DNA of 64,000 bases. Source: Gigantopelta aegis (lineage: Eukaryota > Mollusca > Gastropoda > Neomphalida > Peltospiridae). A program made the position numbers and the translations under genes. Below, one piece after another: positions 11,717 through 36,055 of this stretch. Position 1 is the first letter of the stretch. Every line of letters begins with the position of its first letter. A model generated the notes under the pieces. That model was not told the DNA's origin. It did not search any database and saw nothing but the letters and a program-made list of their open reading frames with translations. Where the stretch lies: the NCBI RefSeq assembly GCF_016097555.1, contig NC_054707.1, forward strand, positions 46,116,692 through 46,180,691, read 5' to 3'.

Positions 11717-13220
11717 TATATACTCTTCAAAAAAAGAAACGCAAAAGGGTACAAACGGGTTATAACTCCGATTTTATGTTTCCTACCGGTTCATGCTTTG
11801 TGAATATAAGGTCATTGCATGTCCCAAACACATTCCCACGGTTACATTCGATAAAACGCAGCTACTGTACAATAAAGTTCCAAAATGTGAATATTCGCAA
11901 AAACGCAGCCACGTGCAAACCATGTCACCACTGCACGTGCGTTGTCTGCACGTGCAACATGAACACCGACAGTATAAAAGTGCAGGGTGTTCGCTTGCCT
12001 GGCCTCTGTATCTGGCCGACAGTTGACAATCCAGGACATGCCACGTCTCAGTGAACCGCAGAGAAACAATGCCATCGGCCGACTAGACGCAGGCGAATCC
12101 AGAACGGCCGTTGCCAGGGCATTCCATATGTCCCCAAGCACCATCTCCAGACTGTGGGACCGTTACCAGCAACATGGATCAACACGTGACCTCCCTAGAT
12201 CCGGTCGACCATGGGTCACTACCCCCGGGCAGGACCGCTACATCCGGGTACGCCACCTTCGGGAACGATTGACTACTGCCACCTCAACAGCCGCAGCAAT
12301 ACCAGGTTTGCGCAGGATATCCGACCAGACCGTACGGAACCGCCTACGTGAGGTAGGAATTCGTGCCAGACGTCCAGTTCGAGGTGTCATCTTAACACCA
12401 CAACACCGTCGACTCCGACTGCAGTGGTGCCAGATTCATCGACAATGGCTCAACTGCTATGGAGACAGGTGTGGTTCAGTGACGATTCCCGATTTCTGCT
12501 CCGACGTCATGATGGAAGATGTCGCGTGTATAGGCGTCGTGGTGAACGTTATGCGGCAAACTGCGTGCAGGAAGTGGACAGATTCGGCGGGGGTAGTGTC
12601 ATGGTGTGGGCAGCCATCTCACACACTGGCAGAACTGACCTGGTCCACGTGCAGGGCAACCTGAATGCACAGGGCTACATTGAGCAGATCCTCCGGCCAC
12701 ACATCGTTCCAGTTATGGCCAACGCCAACGCAGTGTTCCAACATGACAACGCCAGGCCTCACACAGCACGTCTCACAACGGCTTTCCTACAGAACAACAA
12801 CATTAATGTCCTTCCTTGGCCATCGATATCACCAGATTTGAACCCAATTGAGCATCTATGGGACGAGTTGGACCGACGCCTCCGACAGCGACAACCACAG
12901 CCCCAGACCCTGCCCGAGCTGGTAGCAGCCTTGCAGGCCGAGTGGGCCACCATCCCCCGGGACGTCATCCGTACTCTGGTTGCTTCAATGGGCAGGCGGT
13001 GCCAGGCAGTTGTCAACACACGCGGAGGCCACACCCGGTATTGACTCCAGATGACCTTGACCTTGGTGGTGTGTCCTATCACTTACTCACAATGGACTAG
13101 AGTGAATTGTGAACAATCCTGCAACATTTGGTAATTATCGGACTCACCATTCAATAATTAAATCAATTCTCCAAATGTTACGACAATGTGGTTTTGCGTT
13201 TCTTCTTTTGAAGAGTATAT
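11717..13220 (+). mobile_element. Tc1-type DNA transposon, nearly intact
   Basis: A 1.5-kb element with inverted ends TATACTCTTCAAAA…GAAACGCAAAA, matching over about 28 bases and flanked by TA-rich sequence. It holds one transposase reading frame and nothing else. The small number of defects suggests fairly recent activity. Confidence 0.93.
12038..13044 (+). pseudogene. Tc1-family DD34E transposase, one frameshift
   Basis: Cut-and-paste transposase. It starts MPRLSEPQRNNAIGRLDAG, followed by two helix-turn-helix domains (STISRLWDRYQQHGST, then ISDQTVRNRLRE) and the catalytic domain. The acids are D in FSDDSRF, D in FQHDNARPH and E in NPIEHLWDELD, with 34 residues between the last two (DD34E). 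The frame slips between about 12440 and 12470, equal to the loss of one base. The N-terminal part stays open to 12664 and the C-terminal part is open from 12424. The C-terminus GGHTRY is usual for the family. No other break is visible, so a single base separates this from an open gene. Confidence 0.92.
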
Positions 13221-13758
13221 GTTTATTTTCATATTGGGTAAAACTAATGCATAATTCCATATTTTAAACAAAACGCCCCCAAGAAACAAATGTTCCCGTT
13301 ACCCCACTGGTTATGCTAATAATGATGAATTCACAAATCACAACTGCAGGGGACAATATTTCGAAATGTGAGGGAACCGGAAGTCGGTTCACCTGGTTTT
13401 TACCTAGGTAACCAATTGTTTGGTTACGTGAATTATATTTGCGTAACCCGTGGGTTACCTGATCGGTTACCTCAAAATTACTTTGAAATTATATTTTAAA
13501 TACATAGTTTTTAGCTCAAACATGAAGTTAAAACAAATACAAAAGAAAACATTTTATGAAAAAAAAAAAAAAAAGTCTTTAATGCTTGCTAAAGTTAACA
13601 ATATTATAAAAGAACTGAATATCAGCCCTAGTACTGAAACAAAATACAGGGGCGTACCCAGACATTTTCTTAGCATTACGCACGCCAAAGGCGTTCCTGA
13701 GCGGGGATATTCGGGGGGGGGGGGGGGGGGGGGGCTTCCCCTTGTGAAAAGTTTGAAA

Positions 13759-14245
13759 CTCAGGTCTCACTACACAGATGTCATCTGCCATTGAAACCCA
13801 TGTTAAACTGCCCAACTTCAAGCGAAGATTGCCCATAGAACGGGTTCTCGTTGGCACTAACAACATACACCATTGCGAACATACATTATATAAGCATTTA
13901 TTTTCACTCCAAAATTGAGAATATTTCCGTCTCAGTTTTTTGCTATAAGACCGCATCTGGCAGTAGTAGGCCTACTGGTCCGAACAGTTGGTTCATTAAC
14001 CGATTCACTCCGGCTGTCACTTGCGCTATATACCCATGTCCCAAAAGGTCGATGCACAATATTACAAAATAACATGGGCAAAATACAGCCAGAAGGCTTA
14101 CCATTAAACATACATATTGTTTTAATGCTTCACCATTTCCTAGAAGTGAATATGTGAACACTAACATATGTCACAATTAGGAACTACAGTGGAACGTGAT
14201 GAATGAATTCTCACCCGGAAGTGATCTGTGTAGTGAGACCTCAGG
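13759..14245. mobile_element. MITE with 24-bp inverted ends
   Basis: Ends CTSAGGTCTCACTACACAGAT pair with each other. The interior has no coding evidence. The flanking 13640-13740 is a separate repeat with a poly-G tract. Confidence 0.72.
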
Positions 14246-15155
14246 ACGCCTGTAGATGTAATCTGAGCCCTTGTTTTTCTTCTCTTTTTTTGTAATCTTT
14301 TTTTCGAGTCAATTTTAAGAGGATGTTTTATAGAACAATTACAGACAGCCTCTACCTATTCCCGAATTTTGTTTTTGCATTACGCATATGCGTACTGTGC
14401 GTAATGGGCGCTACGCCTTTGAAATATATACATAATCATTTGGAGAGATTCCTTTTTGCGTTTTGCGGTGACTATGCTACTTTCACTTTATCGATGGTAC
14501 TTCTATACTACATTGACGTTCCAAGTGTTTTTTTTTTTAAAGCTCATTATGCGATGTTAGTATTGTTCAAATTTTGTGACACTTTTTGATTCCTGTTTAC
14601 GTTAAAACTGTTTTAACATATGTAAAATTATAGGCAATCCAATATTATGTCTACATATATTCCTTTAGAGATAAAATAGCAGCAGATAATTTAGCCGTCC
14701 CCAGCGGTCTGAGTACATTTCTTTAAAACTTTTGGCTCGACTCTATACTGAACATTTACTTTAGACTGGTTGCAATTTACAACTGTTGAAATATAACGTT
14801 GTTTACTGATTTGCTGTACATCAAGTATCTAAAATTCAGCCTAAAACATTTGTCGAAATACTAGTAGTATGTCTGCGTGAATAAACGTCCTGTAATCGTG
14901 AAGTTTGCAAGTTTTAATTTCTGAACGTTTACAGGTCATGACGTAACCAGTTTGCGGTTCGCGTAAATTTAACTTTGCGTAACCGACACGCGAACAGAAC
15001 GGCGGTTCGCGTGAAATATTGTGCCCTGCAAATGACAATAACAATTTGTTGACCAAAAATCCAACCAATAAGAGAATAACAAGTGTTTTTGCAGTTAAAA
15101 ACGTGTAGCTTGCAAAAGCAGCTGAGTTCACGTGAAAACTAAAGTTATAACTTTA

Positions 15156-15720
15156 AGGTCGACGACAGTCACTTTTCGCGCCCTTCTTTTGGCTTTCTTT
15201 GTACACAATAAATAGGCCTATAGCATATCTTACCGTAATTTCACTTGAAATCCATATTTCGTAAAAGGTACACTTTTTTAATCACAGAATTTTCTTCAAA
15301 CACATTCAGGTGCTTCAGTAATGTTCGAACAAAAAAAAAAATCAATAGGAATTTTGCATTGGATTTTTTCCAGCATTCTTAAAACGGAAACGTCATGTAC
15401 CCCCAGTTTGTGGTTATTGTAAGGAGGTGCAAAGTGACGTCATTGGAATTCTGACGTCATTCAAATTCAAAATTAGCTATACATGTATTATTACAATGCA
15501 TCGCCACATTAAAATAAAAACTGGTCTACTAACCTTGACCCCTGTTAAATTTCTACAACAAGCAAACAACGCTGTTTACAGGTCGGTATATTTTACTTTT
15601 TCATAATTCTACAAAAAATATTATTTTAAGTTTAAAAAAAAAAAAAAAACTACCTTTCGAGTTGCCAAATAAACAAAATCGGTAGCAGACGATACATGTT
15701 TACGATATTTTATTTGTGCA
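15156..15720. mobile_element. Second copy of the 18561 MITE, right end missing
   Basis: The left end GGTCGACGACAGTCACTTTT and the body are collinear with 18561-19060 (for example GTGACGTCATTGGAAT and AACGCTGTTTACAGGTCGGT). The right inverted end is absent. Confidence 0.78.
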
Positions 15721-16289
15721 TTTTATTTTTCAAGATGTATATAGCTTTGTTTATAGAAATAATACATATATACAATATTCAATTTTATTTATTTTATATA
15801 TTTTATTATTATTTTTAATTTAAATGTCTCGCGACATCCGATGAATGAATGAAATATATAGTAAAACTTGTGGAATGTTGACAACGTAATTTTTCATGAA
15901 TGAAAAAAAAAGTCCCGGTAGACTTACTGCTTCATTGTCAACCAATGAAAAAACGTACATCCGGTACGACCCTCGTGGCGCGTACCGTATTTATACGACA
16001 CCGCTATATATTCACCAGGTGGGTGATAATTTCTTATATTACAGCAATCAACTAGCCGGCAAGGCTTGCAACGTTTAATTTTAAAAATTATAAATCTAAA
16101 CTACGTCACGCCGTTGCATGACGTCACTTATAACAATGCTGTTTAGCACTACTAAACCCAATACATTTAATTGTTACAACAACCATTACAAATATAAATT
16201 CTAATAATTTAATTTTATAAAAGATTATGACTTTGTTACTTTGATAACTTGATTTAATAGAAAGATTAAATCTTATTATATTAGTCGTA

Positions 16290-16394
16290 GGACAGTGGTT
16301 AGAATGGATAAAACCAGAGAATGGGTTCACTGAGGGGATTTGATCCTTCGACCCAAGCAGCTTAGGCGAGTGCTCAACTGACTGAGTCAAATCC
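16290..16394 (-). repeat. SINE head C fragment
   Basis: GAATGGGTTCACTGAGGGG through GCGAGTGCTCAACTGACTGA, the tRNA-like head only. Confidence 0.65.
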
Positions 16395-16902
16395 CGTTCT
16401 CAGTGAAGGAATGAACGAACGGAGCAACCAACGAACGAATCAATTAATGACATCAAATTCTTACTATCTCATTCCCATGCACGTTTAGATTCATGTATAA
16501 CTCTCATTATTATTTGGATAATCTAATTAAATTTATTATTTAATAACTTCCCAGGTAGCTCGAGTAACTTTTAACCGTCCCCTTGTATACAACATATCAA
16601 TAAGACGAGGGTTAGAGGTGACTCGAGCTAGTTCCCAGGTAGGTTCAATCTACCCTAGCTTCACGGTCAGTTGTGGAATGGCCCTTTCTGCATTTGTAAT
16701 CGAATACCAACGTGGATTTCTAAAGATGTTTAGGGTTTGCTTCATTGTAATGTGACACCCTTAGGCTAGTCGCTTTCATTTGTTCAATATTGTGAATGAA
16801 ATTATACAATCTTATACTTACAAGATTCAAGGGCAACAACTGTTGCTAGTGTATTATGAAGCAGATATCACAGTCGTCAAATTTTCTCTCCGTCTCTCAC
16901 CA

Positions 16903-17467
<565 letters not shown>

Positions 17468-17471
<4 letters not shown>

Positions 17472-18383
17472 TTTTTTGCCAGGTTACGTTTTCGTTTTGT
17501 CACTATTCGAATAGTTTAAATAGTTTTAAAATGTCCCAAAACACAACACGATAAAGCGACTAACTAAAAATGTAAACGCGCCAAAAGGAATGCAAGGAAA
17601 AAAATGTGTGTCACCTTTAGTAGTAAATGGGGTTTGTAATTGGATATTGTGTGAACCTATGATCTGACCGTGTAACTACTATAACAACATATAGGTGTAT
17701 ACGTTCTTATCAAAGTTACCAAAATTCCAGCAGTTGATCAACATTTTAGAATCCTACTGTATTAAAATGTTATGCCTAAGACACACCATTTCATCGTTAT
17801 GTGTAGAAATGGTTTCTTCTTTTCTTTTTCTGTAAAACTTTAGTGGGGATGGGCGGTTCTTTCGCATCTTTTATTCTCATAACAAAGAAGTTAGTAATGA
17901 TCCTAAAATTAATGTTTGAGTTGTAGGCATGCGCAGGTGTGCACCAGCACTCGATAAAACTAGACAAAACTTCATATATGTGGTTTTCTGAGTTCTGTAT
18001 TCCACGAGTGTATTTCCTGCAGGAAACCCCGATTTATTACATACTCTAAATTGGAATTTTTTTTCCAAATAATAATTTAGAAATTGTAACACTGCTAGCT
18101 AATGACGGGGATTTCTAAATTAACACAACTAGGTCAGCTGTGTTACTACGCGGACCGAAGAACCACCAATTATTACACATAGGAATATAGTTCTATTTAA
18201 CAAAGAAATAAGAAAGAACGAGTGAAAAGTTACCTATAATTTTAATGATATTGTTTGAAATGCCTTTTAAAGAAAATGTAATAGCTAAAATTCACGAACA
18301 ATATAATATTTAATTTGCTCGTAATACGTCAGAAAACCTTCAGCGTGCCAGTTTTATCAACGAAGAAAAATGTCAAGAATTGT
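17468..18383. other. No gene recognised
   Basis: Unique AT-rich sequence between the CT tract and the 55-residue frame. 14246-15155 and 15721-16289 are alike. Confidence 0.45.
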
Positions 18384-18551
18384 TCACTCAGTGTCTGAGT
18401 CGTCATCGGTGTGTTTTCTTTTATTGATGTTCATGGAATTATTCGTTGCTGAAAAGTTTAAGTTTATATTAAATGTGCCTCCATAAATCATCGCTCCACT
18501 GAATAATCCGGTTGACAGTTCATTCAAGTTTTCTACGTGAGGAGACGGCAT
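18384..18551 (-). CDS. 55-residue reading frame, possible recombinase C-terminal exon
   Basis: Starts MPSPHVENLNELSTG, continues LFSGAMIYGGTFNINLNF and ends with a basic then acidic tail, KRKHTDDDSDTE and TGA. The short GGTFNINLNF patch and acid/Ser tail recall, from memory only, C-terminal ends of Crypton-type tyrosine recombinases. No catalytic part is visible. Its 5' side runs into the inverted end of a MITE at 18561, so it may be a last exon or a truncated element. It may also be chance. Confidence 0.3.
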   Translation of the reverse strand: MPSPHVENLNELSTGLFSGAMIYGGTFNINLNFSATNNSMNINKRKHTDDDSDTE

Positions 18552-18560
18552 GGTTGCTAA

Positions 18561-19163
18561 AGTCGACGACAGTCACTTTTCGCACCCTTGTTTTGGCTTC
18601 GTACACAATAAACATAGCATATGTTACCGTAATTTCACTAGAAATCCATATTTCGTAAAAGGTGCAATTTTTTAATCATAAGATTTTTTTCCAAGACATC
18701 CAGGTGCATTAGTAATGTTAAGAAGAAAAAAAATTCAATAGCAATTTTACATTGGAATTTTTCCAAAAAGGAAACGTCATGTACCCAGTTTATGGTTATT
18801 GTAAGGAGATGCAAAGTGACGTCATTGGAATACTGACTTCATTTAAATTCAAAATTAGCTGTATTATTACAATGCTGCGCCACATTAAAATAAAAACTAG
18901 TCTACTAACATTGACCCCTGTCAAATTCCTATAACAAGCAGACAACGCTGTTTACAGGTCGGTACTTCTTTTTTTTTCTTCATAATTCTGGACAAAATAT
19001 TAATTTGAAGTTTTGAAAGATGAAAGAAATAAAACGTACCTTTTGTCAAATATATCATATCACAAAATTACGGTTGGAGATATTTTATTTATTGAAAAAG
19101 AATAAGAATTGTGTACGATGTAACGAAGCCAAAACAAGGGTCCAAAAAGTGACCGTCGTCGAT
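18561..19163. mobile_element. 0.6-kb MITE with about 50-bp inverted ends
   Basis: The left end AGTCGACGACAGTCACTTTT…CCTTGTTTTGGCTTCGTACA is the inverse of 19112-19163. The body matches 15156-15720. Confidence 0.82.
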
Positions 19164-19470
19164 CTTAACTATCGTGGATTAAAAGTTCGTTGGTTAGTAG
19201 TGTTCCCGTCTCAAGTTTTGGTATCGCGCACATTAAATTGTAAATATTTGTCACCGTTTTCGTCTATTTTCAGTTCAAATTTTCCACAAAATAACATTGT
19301 AAACAAACCAAGCACAAACTTTGTTTACATATCGCGAAGGGCGTTCCCGGTAACCATGTGCTATAAATAGTAGCGTTGAATACGGTATAGTTCCGGAAGT
19401 TGAGTTGAATACGGATAGTTGTATTCAATTCTTGTATTCAGAGCTGTATTTATATAGTAAGATTTAATGG

Positions 19471-19523
<53 letters not shown>

Positions 19524-19552
19524 TAGATAGATAGATATAATGCAAAATCCCC

Positions 19553-20390
19553 CTGGCAAAATAAAGTGGCCCCCGCCTCTTGTGGTGATTTCACTGTACT
19601 GTAGAAGTCGCCACCGCCCCTTGTGATGATTTCACTGCACTGTGAAAGTCGTCCCGCCTCTTGTGATGATTTCACTGTACTGTGAAAGTCGCCTCCGCCC
19701 ATTGTGATGATTTCACTGTACTGTCAAAGTCGCCCCCGCCCCTTGTGATGAATATACTGCACTGTGAAAGTCGCCCCCACCCGTTGTGATGATTTCACTG
19801 TACTGTGAAAGTCGCTCCCGCCCCTTGTAATGATTTCACTGTACTGTGAAAGTCGCCCCCGCCCGTTGTGATGATTTCACTGTACTGTGAAAGTCGCCCC
19901 CGTCCCTTGTGATGATTTAACTGCACTGTGAAAGTTGTCCCCGCCCCTTGTAATGATTTCACTGCACTGTGAAAGTCGTCCCGCCTCTTGTGATGATTTC
20001 ACTGTATTGTGCAAGTCGCCCCCGCCCCTTGTGATGATTTCACTGCTCTGCGAAAGTCGCCCCCGCGCCTTGTGATGATATCACTGTGTTGTGAAAGAAG
20101 TCTCCGCCTCTTGTGATGATTTCACTGTGCTGTGTAAGAGGCCTCCCCGCCTTGTGATGATTTCACTGTGTTGTGAAAGAGGCCTCCGCCCCTTGTGATG
20201 ATTTCACTGTGCTGTGTAAGAGGCCTCCGCGCCTTGTGATGATTTCACTGTTGTGAAAGAGGCCTCCGCCCCTTGTGTTGATTTCACTGTGCTGTGTAAG
20301 AGGCCTTCGCGCCTTGCGATGATTTCACTGTGCTGTGTAAGAGGCCTTCGCGCCTTGTGATGATTTCACTGTATTGTGAAATCACTTGTG
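19553..20390. repeat. 41-42-bp minisatellite, about 20 units
   Basis: Units of CCGCCCCTTGTGATGATTTC followed by ACTGTACTGTGAAAGTCGCC. From about 20090 the spacer changes to AAGAGGCCTCCGC, giving two subfamilies in blocks. Confidence 0.92.
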
Positions 20391-20449
20391 TTCATGGTGG
20401 TCTAATGTTCGTGTAATTCATGGACTTGTGTCGTCAACTGAATCATCTT

Positions 20450-20605
20450 TGTTTTGTTTTGTTTGTTTGTATTTGTTTTTCGTTCTAATATATTTTAAAT
20501 AGTCATGTTCATATGCTTACCTTCATTTGAAACCCAATAGCCGAAGTGTATTTTTGTGCTGGGGTGTCATTAAACATTCATTCATTCATTCATTCATTCA
20601 TGCAT
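20450..20605 (+). repeat. LINE/SINE 3' tail with (ATTC)n
   Basis: GCTGGGGTGTCATTAAACATTCATTC is a tail seen again inverted at 24885-24945 (AATGAATGTTTAACGACACCCCAGC). Confidence 0.6.
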
Positions 20606-20789
20606 TGTCAAATCTGAACGACAAAACCGTAATACATGATCAGGGCCGTATCTGATGGGCATTTGGCAAAATAGTGGGTGATTCCGTGAATTTGTATCTA
20701 GTGCCTCGTCTATAGGAGGAAAGCCACTCCCGAGGAGATCTATGTTGGAGATTTCAATCCTACTGCGCCATCACGAAGAGGACTGCCAC

Positions 20790-21900
20790 TCCAAGACTAG
20801 TTTACTCAATCAAAATTAGCACCGGACAGAGCTCATTAGAATAGGTACAGCTGTGATGGCATGCACTCATACCAGTGATGATATCCGGTGTTCGCGAAGG
20901 GAGAGCATAACCTGCTCCACCGATGGCACCCGTCGTGAGTACTGCCACCACAGCTGTCAAGTATGTTACTTCACCTAAAACGATAAACAAAAACGTGCCA
21001 GAGTTTCACCAAAGAGATGAAAAGGTATGCACAAGTTCATTATATGGAATAGCATCAGCCATCAGTTTGGTCAGTGATGTATCGTATTTACTAGATGCAG
21101 CCTCCAACTATCTATCATAAAACGTTTCGAATGCCCTCAGGAGTCCCTGGACATTACCACTCCGATGGAACAACTTATGTGCCAGAATGATATGGCGTTA
21201 TTTGAATTATGTACGCCCTAAGGTATCGTAGAAGTTGTGATATGTAGACACCAGAAGCTGGAGCAGAAGGTTTATTGCTCGACATGAAGGGGAAATTGAC
21301 TATTGGAAAGCTGTAGTAATCCCTTTTGTCATACAGCTTAGTTTGAAGACAAGTGTCGTTTTGAATCTATGTGCATAAATCGAGGTATGACACTGATTTA
21401 ATATCTTCATATGTTTCTTTTATTTCTAACCCTTGTGGGTAAATCAATGGGAGGTAATCTGTAATCCTGCTATTATTGAATTAGGTAAGATCATTAATAT
21501 AGCGGAAAGTAAAGTTAAAAGATTTAGCCAGATTCTGTTGTTTCGATTTAACCAGATTAGTCAGAAATTCTGATTCATATGCATAGAGAAACAAATCGGC
21601 AAGTATTGGAGGCACATTTGGTGCCCATGGGGATTACTATTTCCTGTCTGTATGTCATATCTCCAAATTTAAATTATATGTTGTTGACATCAAAGAGGAA
21701 GTTCAGCATATCACATATGTCTGTCTCAGTTTACTTTACTCGGGATTCACTCTCAGTCTTTACGGATTGTCCAGATCCGTGGACGATGGTAATGTATTTA
21801 TATCTTCATTCACCGTTCTTTGTAACAAATGCCCCATTGGTTAAAGACTGGAATTTTCTTGTAGGGGATTGTTGTGTACAATGTTGAAAAATTATATATT
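20790..21900 (-). pseudogene. Decayed reverse-transcriptase retroelement
   Basis: Not one open frame, but reading the - strand block by block gives a recognisable reverse transcriptase in order. MLNFLFDV is near 21700 and IPMGTKCA near 21625. LADLFLYAYESEFL then KSFNFTFRYIND is at about 21600-21485 (catalytic YxDD, here YIND). LEIKETYEDIKSVSYLDL is near 21430-21370 and TKLYDKRDYYSFPIVNFPF near 21340-21280. GVYISQLLRYLRA is near 21250. A tail with TGAIGGAGYALPSRTPDI is near 20930. The blocks match a reverse-transcriptase family common in marine-invertebrate genomes. Its class (Penelope-like or other) is not decided. Several frameshifts and stops make it inactive. Confidence 0.75.
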
Positions 21901-22069
21901 TTAATATTAGTCAACTATGTGGGGTCATATTTGGCAGCTGGAACCTTCGCGAGGTACATGGGGGCTAATAATTGTCTAAAGGTCCCAAAGACCATCAAAC
22001 TTTGGTCCAAGACAAATGGTCACGAGGCAGTCATATTTGACCCCACTACAAGCCAAATGTGTGAATGAC

Positions 22070-22464
22070 AGTAAAGTTTGTTTTATCTAACGACGCCACT
22101 AGAGCACATTGATTTTTTTATCTTATTATCGGCTATTGGACGTCAAACACATGGTCATTCTGACACTGTTTTTTAGAGGAAACCCGTTGTCGCCACATAG
22201 GCTACTCTTTTACGACAGGCAGCAAGGGATCTTTTATTTGCGCTTCCCACAGGCAGAATAGCACAAACCATGGCCTTTGTTGAACCAGTTATGGATCACT
22301 GGTCGGTGCAAGTGGTTTACACCTACCCATTGAGCCTTGCGGAGCACTCACTCAGGGTTTGGAGTCGGTATCTGGATTAAAAATGCCATGCCTCGACTGG
22401 GATCCGTACCCAGTACCTACCAGCCTGTAAACCGATGGCCTAACCACGACGCCATCGAGGCCGG
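22070..22464 (-). repeat. SINE, head A, tail type 2
   Basis: Full length and collinear with 56-451 at high identity. It sits beside the reverse-transcriptase relic. Confidence 0.9.
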
Positions 22465-22562
22465 TGTTGTACAGAACCATATCTGTAAGGCTCTTTTAAA
22501 AATTGATTCATGGACTAATAAGTGACAGCACAAATATTGATCGTTGAGAAAAAGAAAAAGAG

Positions 22563-22640
22563 TTAAAGTTTGTTTTGTTTAACGACACCACTAGAGCACA
22601 TTGATTTATTAATCATCCGCTATTGGATATCTGGAACACT
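22563..22640 (-). repeat. SINE tail type 2 fragment
   Basis: AAAGTTTGTTTTGTTTAACG through ATTAATCATCCGCTATTGGA only. Confidence 0.7.
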
Positions 22641-22934
22641 TACTGTTACTAATAGAACTTAATCATTCAAATTTATTATTAAAAAAGAAGATAAATAAAT
22701 AAATAAATAAATAATACACACACAAACAAACAAAACGACCAACAATCTATAAAGAACATACCCGACATCTACCCACCACCTACGTCAAAGTTTAGATCCG
22801 CTCCGTGGCGTGAACTGTGGCATATATTAGAATATATACAATATTGTGTCCCAGTCGGTCACCCATCCTGGTACAAACCAAGTTCAGTGCTGCCTTTCTA
22901 CATTATTAACGAGAGGCAAAGCAAAACATGTTCA

Positions 22935-23090
22935 TGTTTACACGTCCATATCCAGTCAAAGTCGAAATTTACACGTTCATATCCAGTCAAAGTCGACGTT
23001 TACACGTTCATATCCAGTCAAAGTCGACGTTTACACGTCCATATCCAAAGTCGACGTTTACACGTTCATATCCAGTCAAAGTCCAAGCAT
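22935..23090. repeat. 31-bp tandem repeat
   Basis: Five units of TTTACACGTTCATATCCAGT with CAAAGTCGACG. One unit is shortened. Confidence 0.85.
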
Positions 23091-23722
23091 GTCCACCCAG
23101 GGCCTGAGCGCAGCTTTCTGACTTTATTAGTGATTAGTGAGTCTAGATCAGATTTACGAATTTATTATTCAGCTTGTTATATAGTTCAGGCGCGGATCAA
23201 AGGATGTAACTAGTGCCGAGGGTGCGCACCTCCTAACTTCAAAGTATCCCGAAGTTAGTGCTTATATAACGTATGGCTAGTATTATTATTATAATGAAGT
23301 GACTTTTTAGCGAGAAGATGGAAAATGAGCTATACACACATAAACTACATGTTAATATACTCTGGAATAATGTAGATAACCCTTTAATTTGTGTGAACCC
23401 CCTTCACTCAAAACATCATTCAGCTGCCCCTGTAGTCTTCGCTACTACACGGGTCTGGCATGCTTGACGATATTGAAACTAAACACAAGTAAATTAAGCA
23501 AGTTAATTATCTGATTTTAGATAAATGTCTTCCGTTTGGTTGGCTGTGCGGGTTTTAAACGCCCATAGGATTTGTCCATGGGCGCCGGTGCCGCGAGAAG
23601 ATAAAACGAGTGTTTGGTCGCCTAACACCGAGGTGCCTGTTGTGGGCAAACAATGAGCCTGGCTAGATTACCCGGATTAGTGGATACCGGCCAGCATTTC
23701 AGGAATCCTCGTCAGTCCGGTG

Positions 23723-34737
<11,015 letters not shown>

Positions 34738-35074
34738 GAAATGCGTCATGTCTTGAGAAATCTGCGTCATGAATTTCAACTACATCATTCCTTCACCATC
34801 ATTGTAAGAACGCCAGTGCTGTGCGGGTTTTGACAATGACCTCAGCAGACGTAACTCATACACGTGTCGAGTAACGGACTGGTGATGCGTGCTATGTAGG
34901 ACAAAAACAGAATGTCAACAGACGTGAATTAACTGACCGACTGATAAATACAAATGTATATCTTCGTCTTTTGGTCATATGAATGTTTATTTGTTTTCAG
35001 TTAAAATGTTTAATTACTGTCCTCACACCTTTAAGTAAATATGAAAATTAAGTTTTTGAGAAGGAAAAAAGAAG

Positions 35075-35136
<62 letters not shown>

Positions 35137-35170
35137 TGTGTGTGTGTGTGTGTTTGTGTGTTTGAGAGAG

Positions 35171-35222
<52 letters not shown>

Positions 35223-35327
35223 TGTGTCTTTGAGAGAGAGAGTGTGTGTGTGTGTGTGTTTGAGAGAGAGAGAAAGAGTATGTGTGTGTGTGTTTGAGAG
35301 AGAGAGAGAGAGTGTGTGTTTGTGTGT

Positions 35328-35385
<58 letters not shown>

Positions 35386-35450
35386 TGTGTGTGTTTGAGA
35401 GAGAGAGAGAGTGTGTGTGTGTGTGTGTATGTATATGTGTGTGTGTGTGT
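35075..35450. repeat. (GA)n/(GT)n compound tract
   Basis: Alternating blocks of GA and GT with TTTGAGAGAGA linkers. Confidence 0.95.
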
Positions 35451-36055
35451 ACACGTAAAAGTCCGCGTGTTTGAGTATCACTCGACTTTCTGGGATTACA
35501 CTAATATAACAGATATATACTGTCATATAACGTTATTTTATGAGGACTAACACTAGATTATATTACAAGTAAATACAGTTCGACACAGATAATAGTGGGA
35601 TGATACCCTATTCTAAACGTGTGATAGCACAGTGTTTCATAGTTGTTTGGATCCAAATGAAAAATAAAGATGTAATAAATCGTATATGACTCAGGCTCAG
35701 TTAAGAAAAATAATAAAATAACAAAGTGAAAGGTATTTCTGTTTTATTTCAAAACACTGACACGAGACATAAAAACTATATACAATGAAAGTGCGGGTGA
35801 GATAGGGTAGGTAAGGTTTCAGTAATACATTTTAGTACCAACCTTACAGGAACGACGGCGCGGGGAGGAGGTGCAGTTGGGTGTGGGATTTACACTCGAA
35901 TAATTCTGAATCAAATTAATGTTACATGTATTTACATTTTTCAGTATCTGTCCTAATGCATTTCGGATGTAGAATGCGGGAAATTGCATATCAAGATATT
36001 TTAGTTTTCAAACTTTTCCGCTTCTGCATGCTCACGAAAATAAAACCCTGCAAAA

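Noticed and set aside
14323..14589. Hydrophobic frame of 88 residues
   Set aside because: AT-rich chance frame rich in Phe/Leu, with no motif and no splice support.
19553..20390. CRISPR-like direct repeats
   Set aside because: Units are contiguous, with no unique spacers and no cas genes, in an animal genome. It is an ordinary minisatellite.
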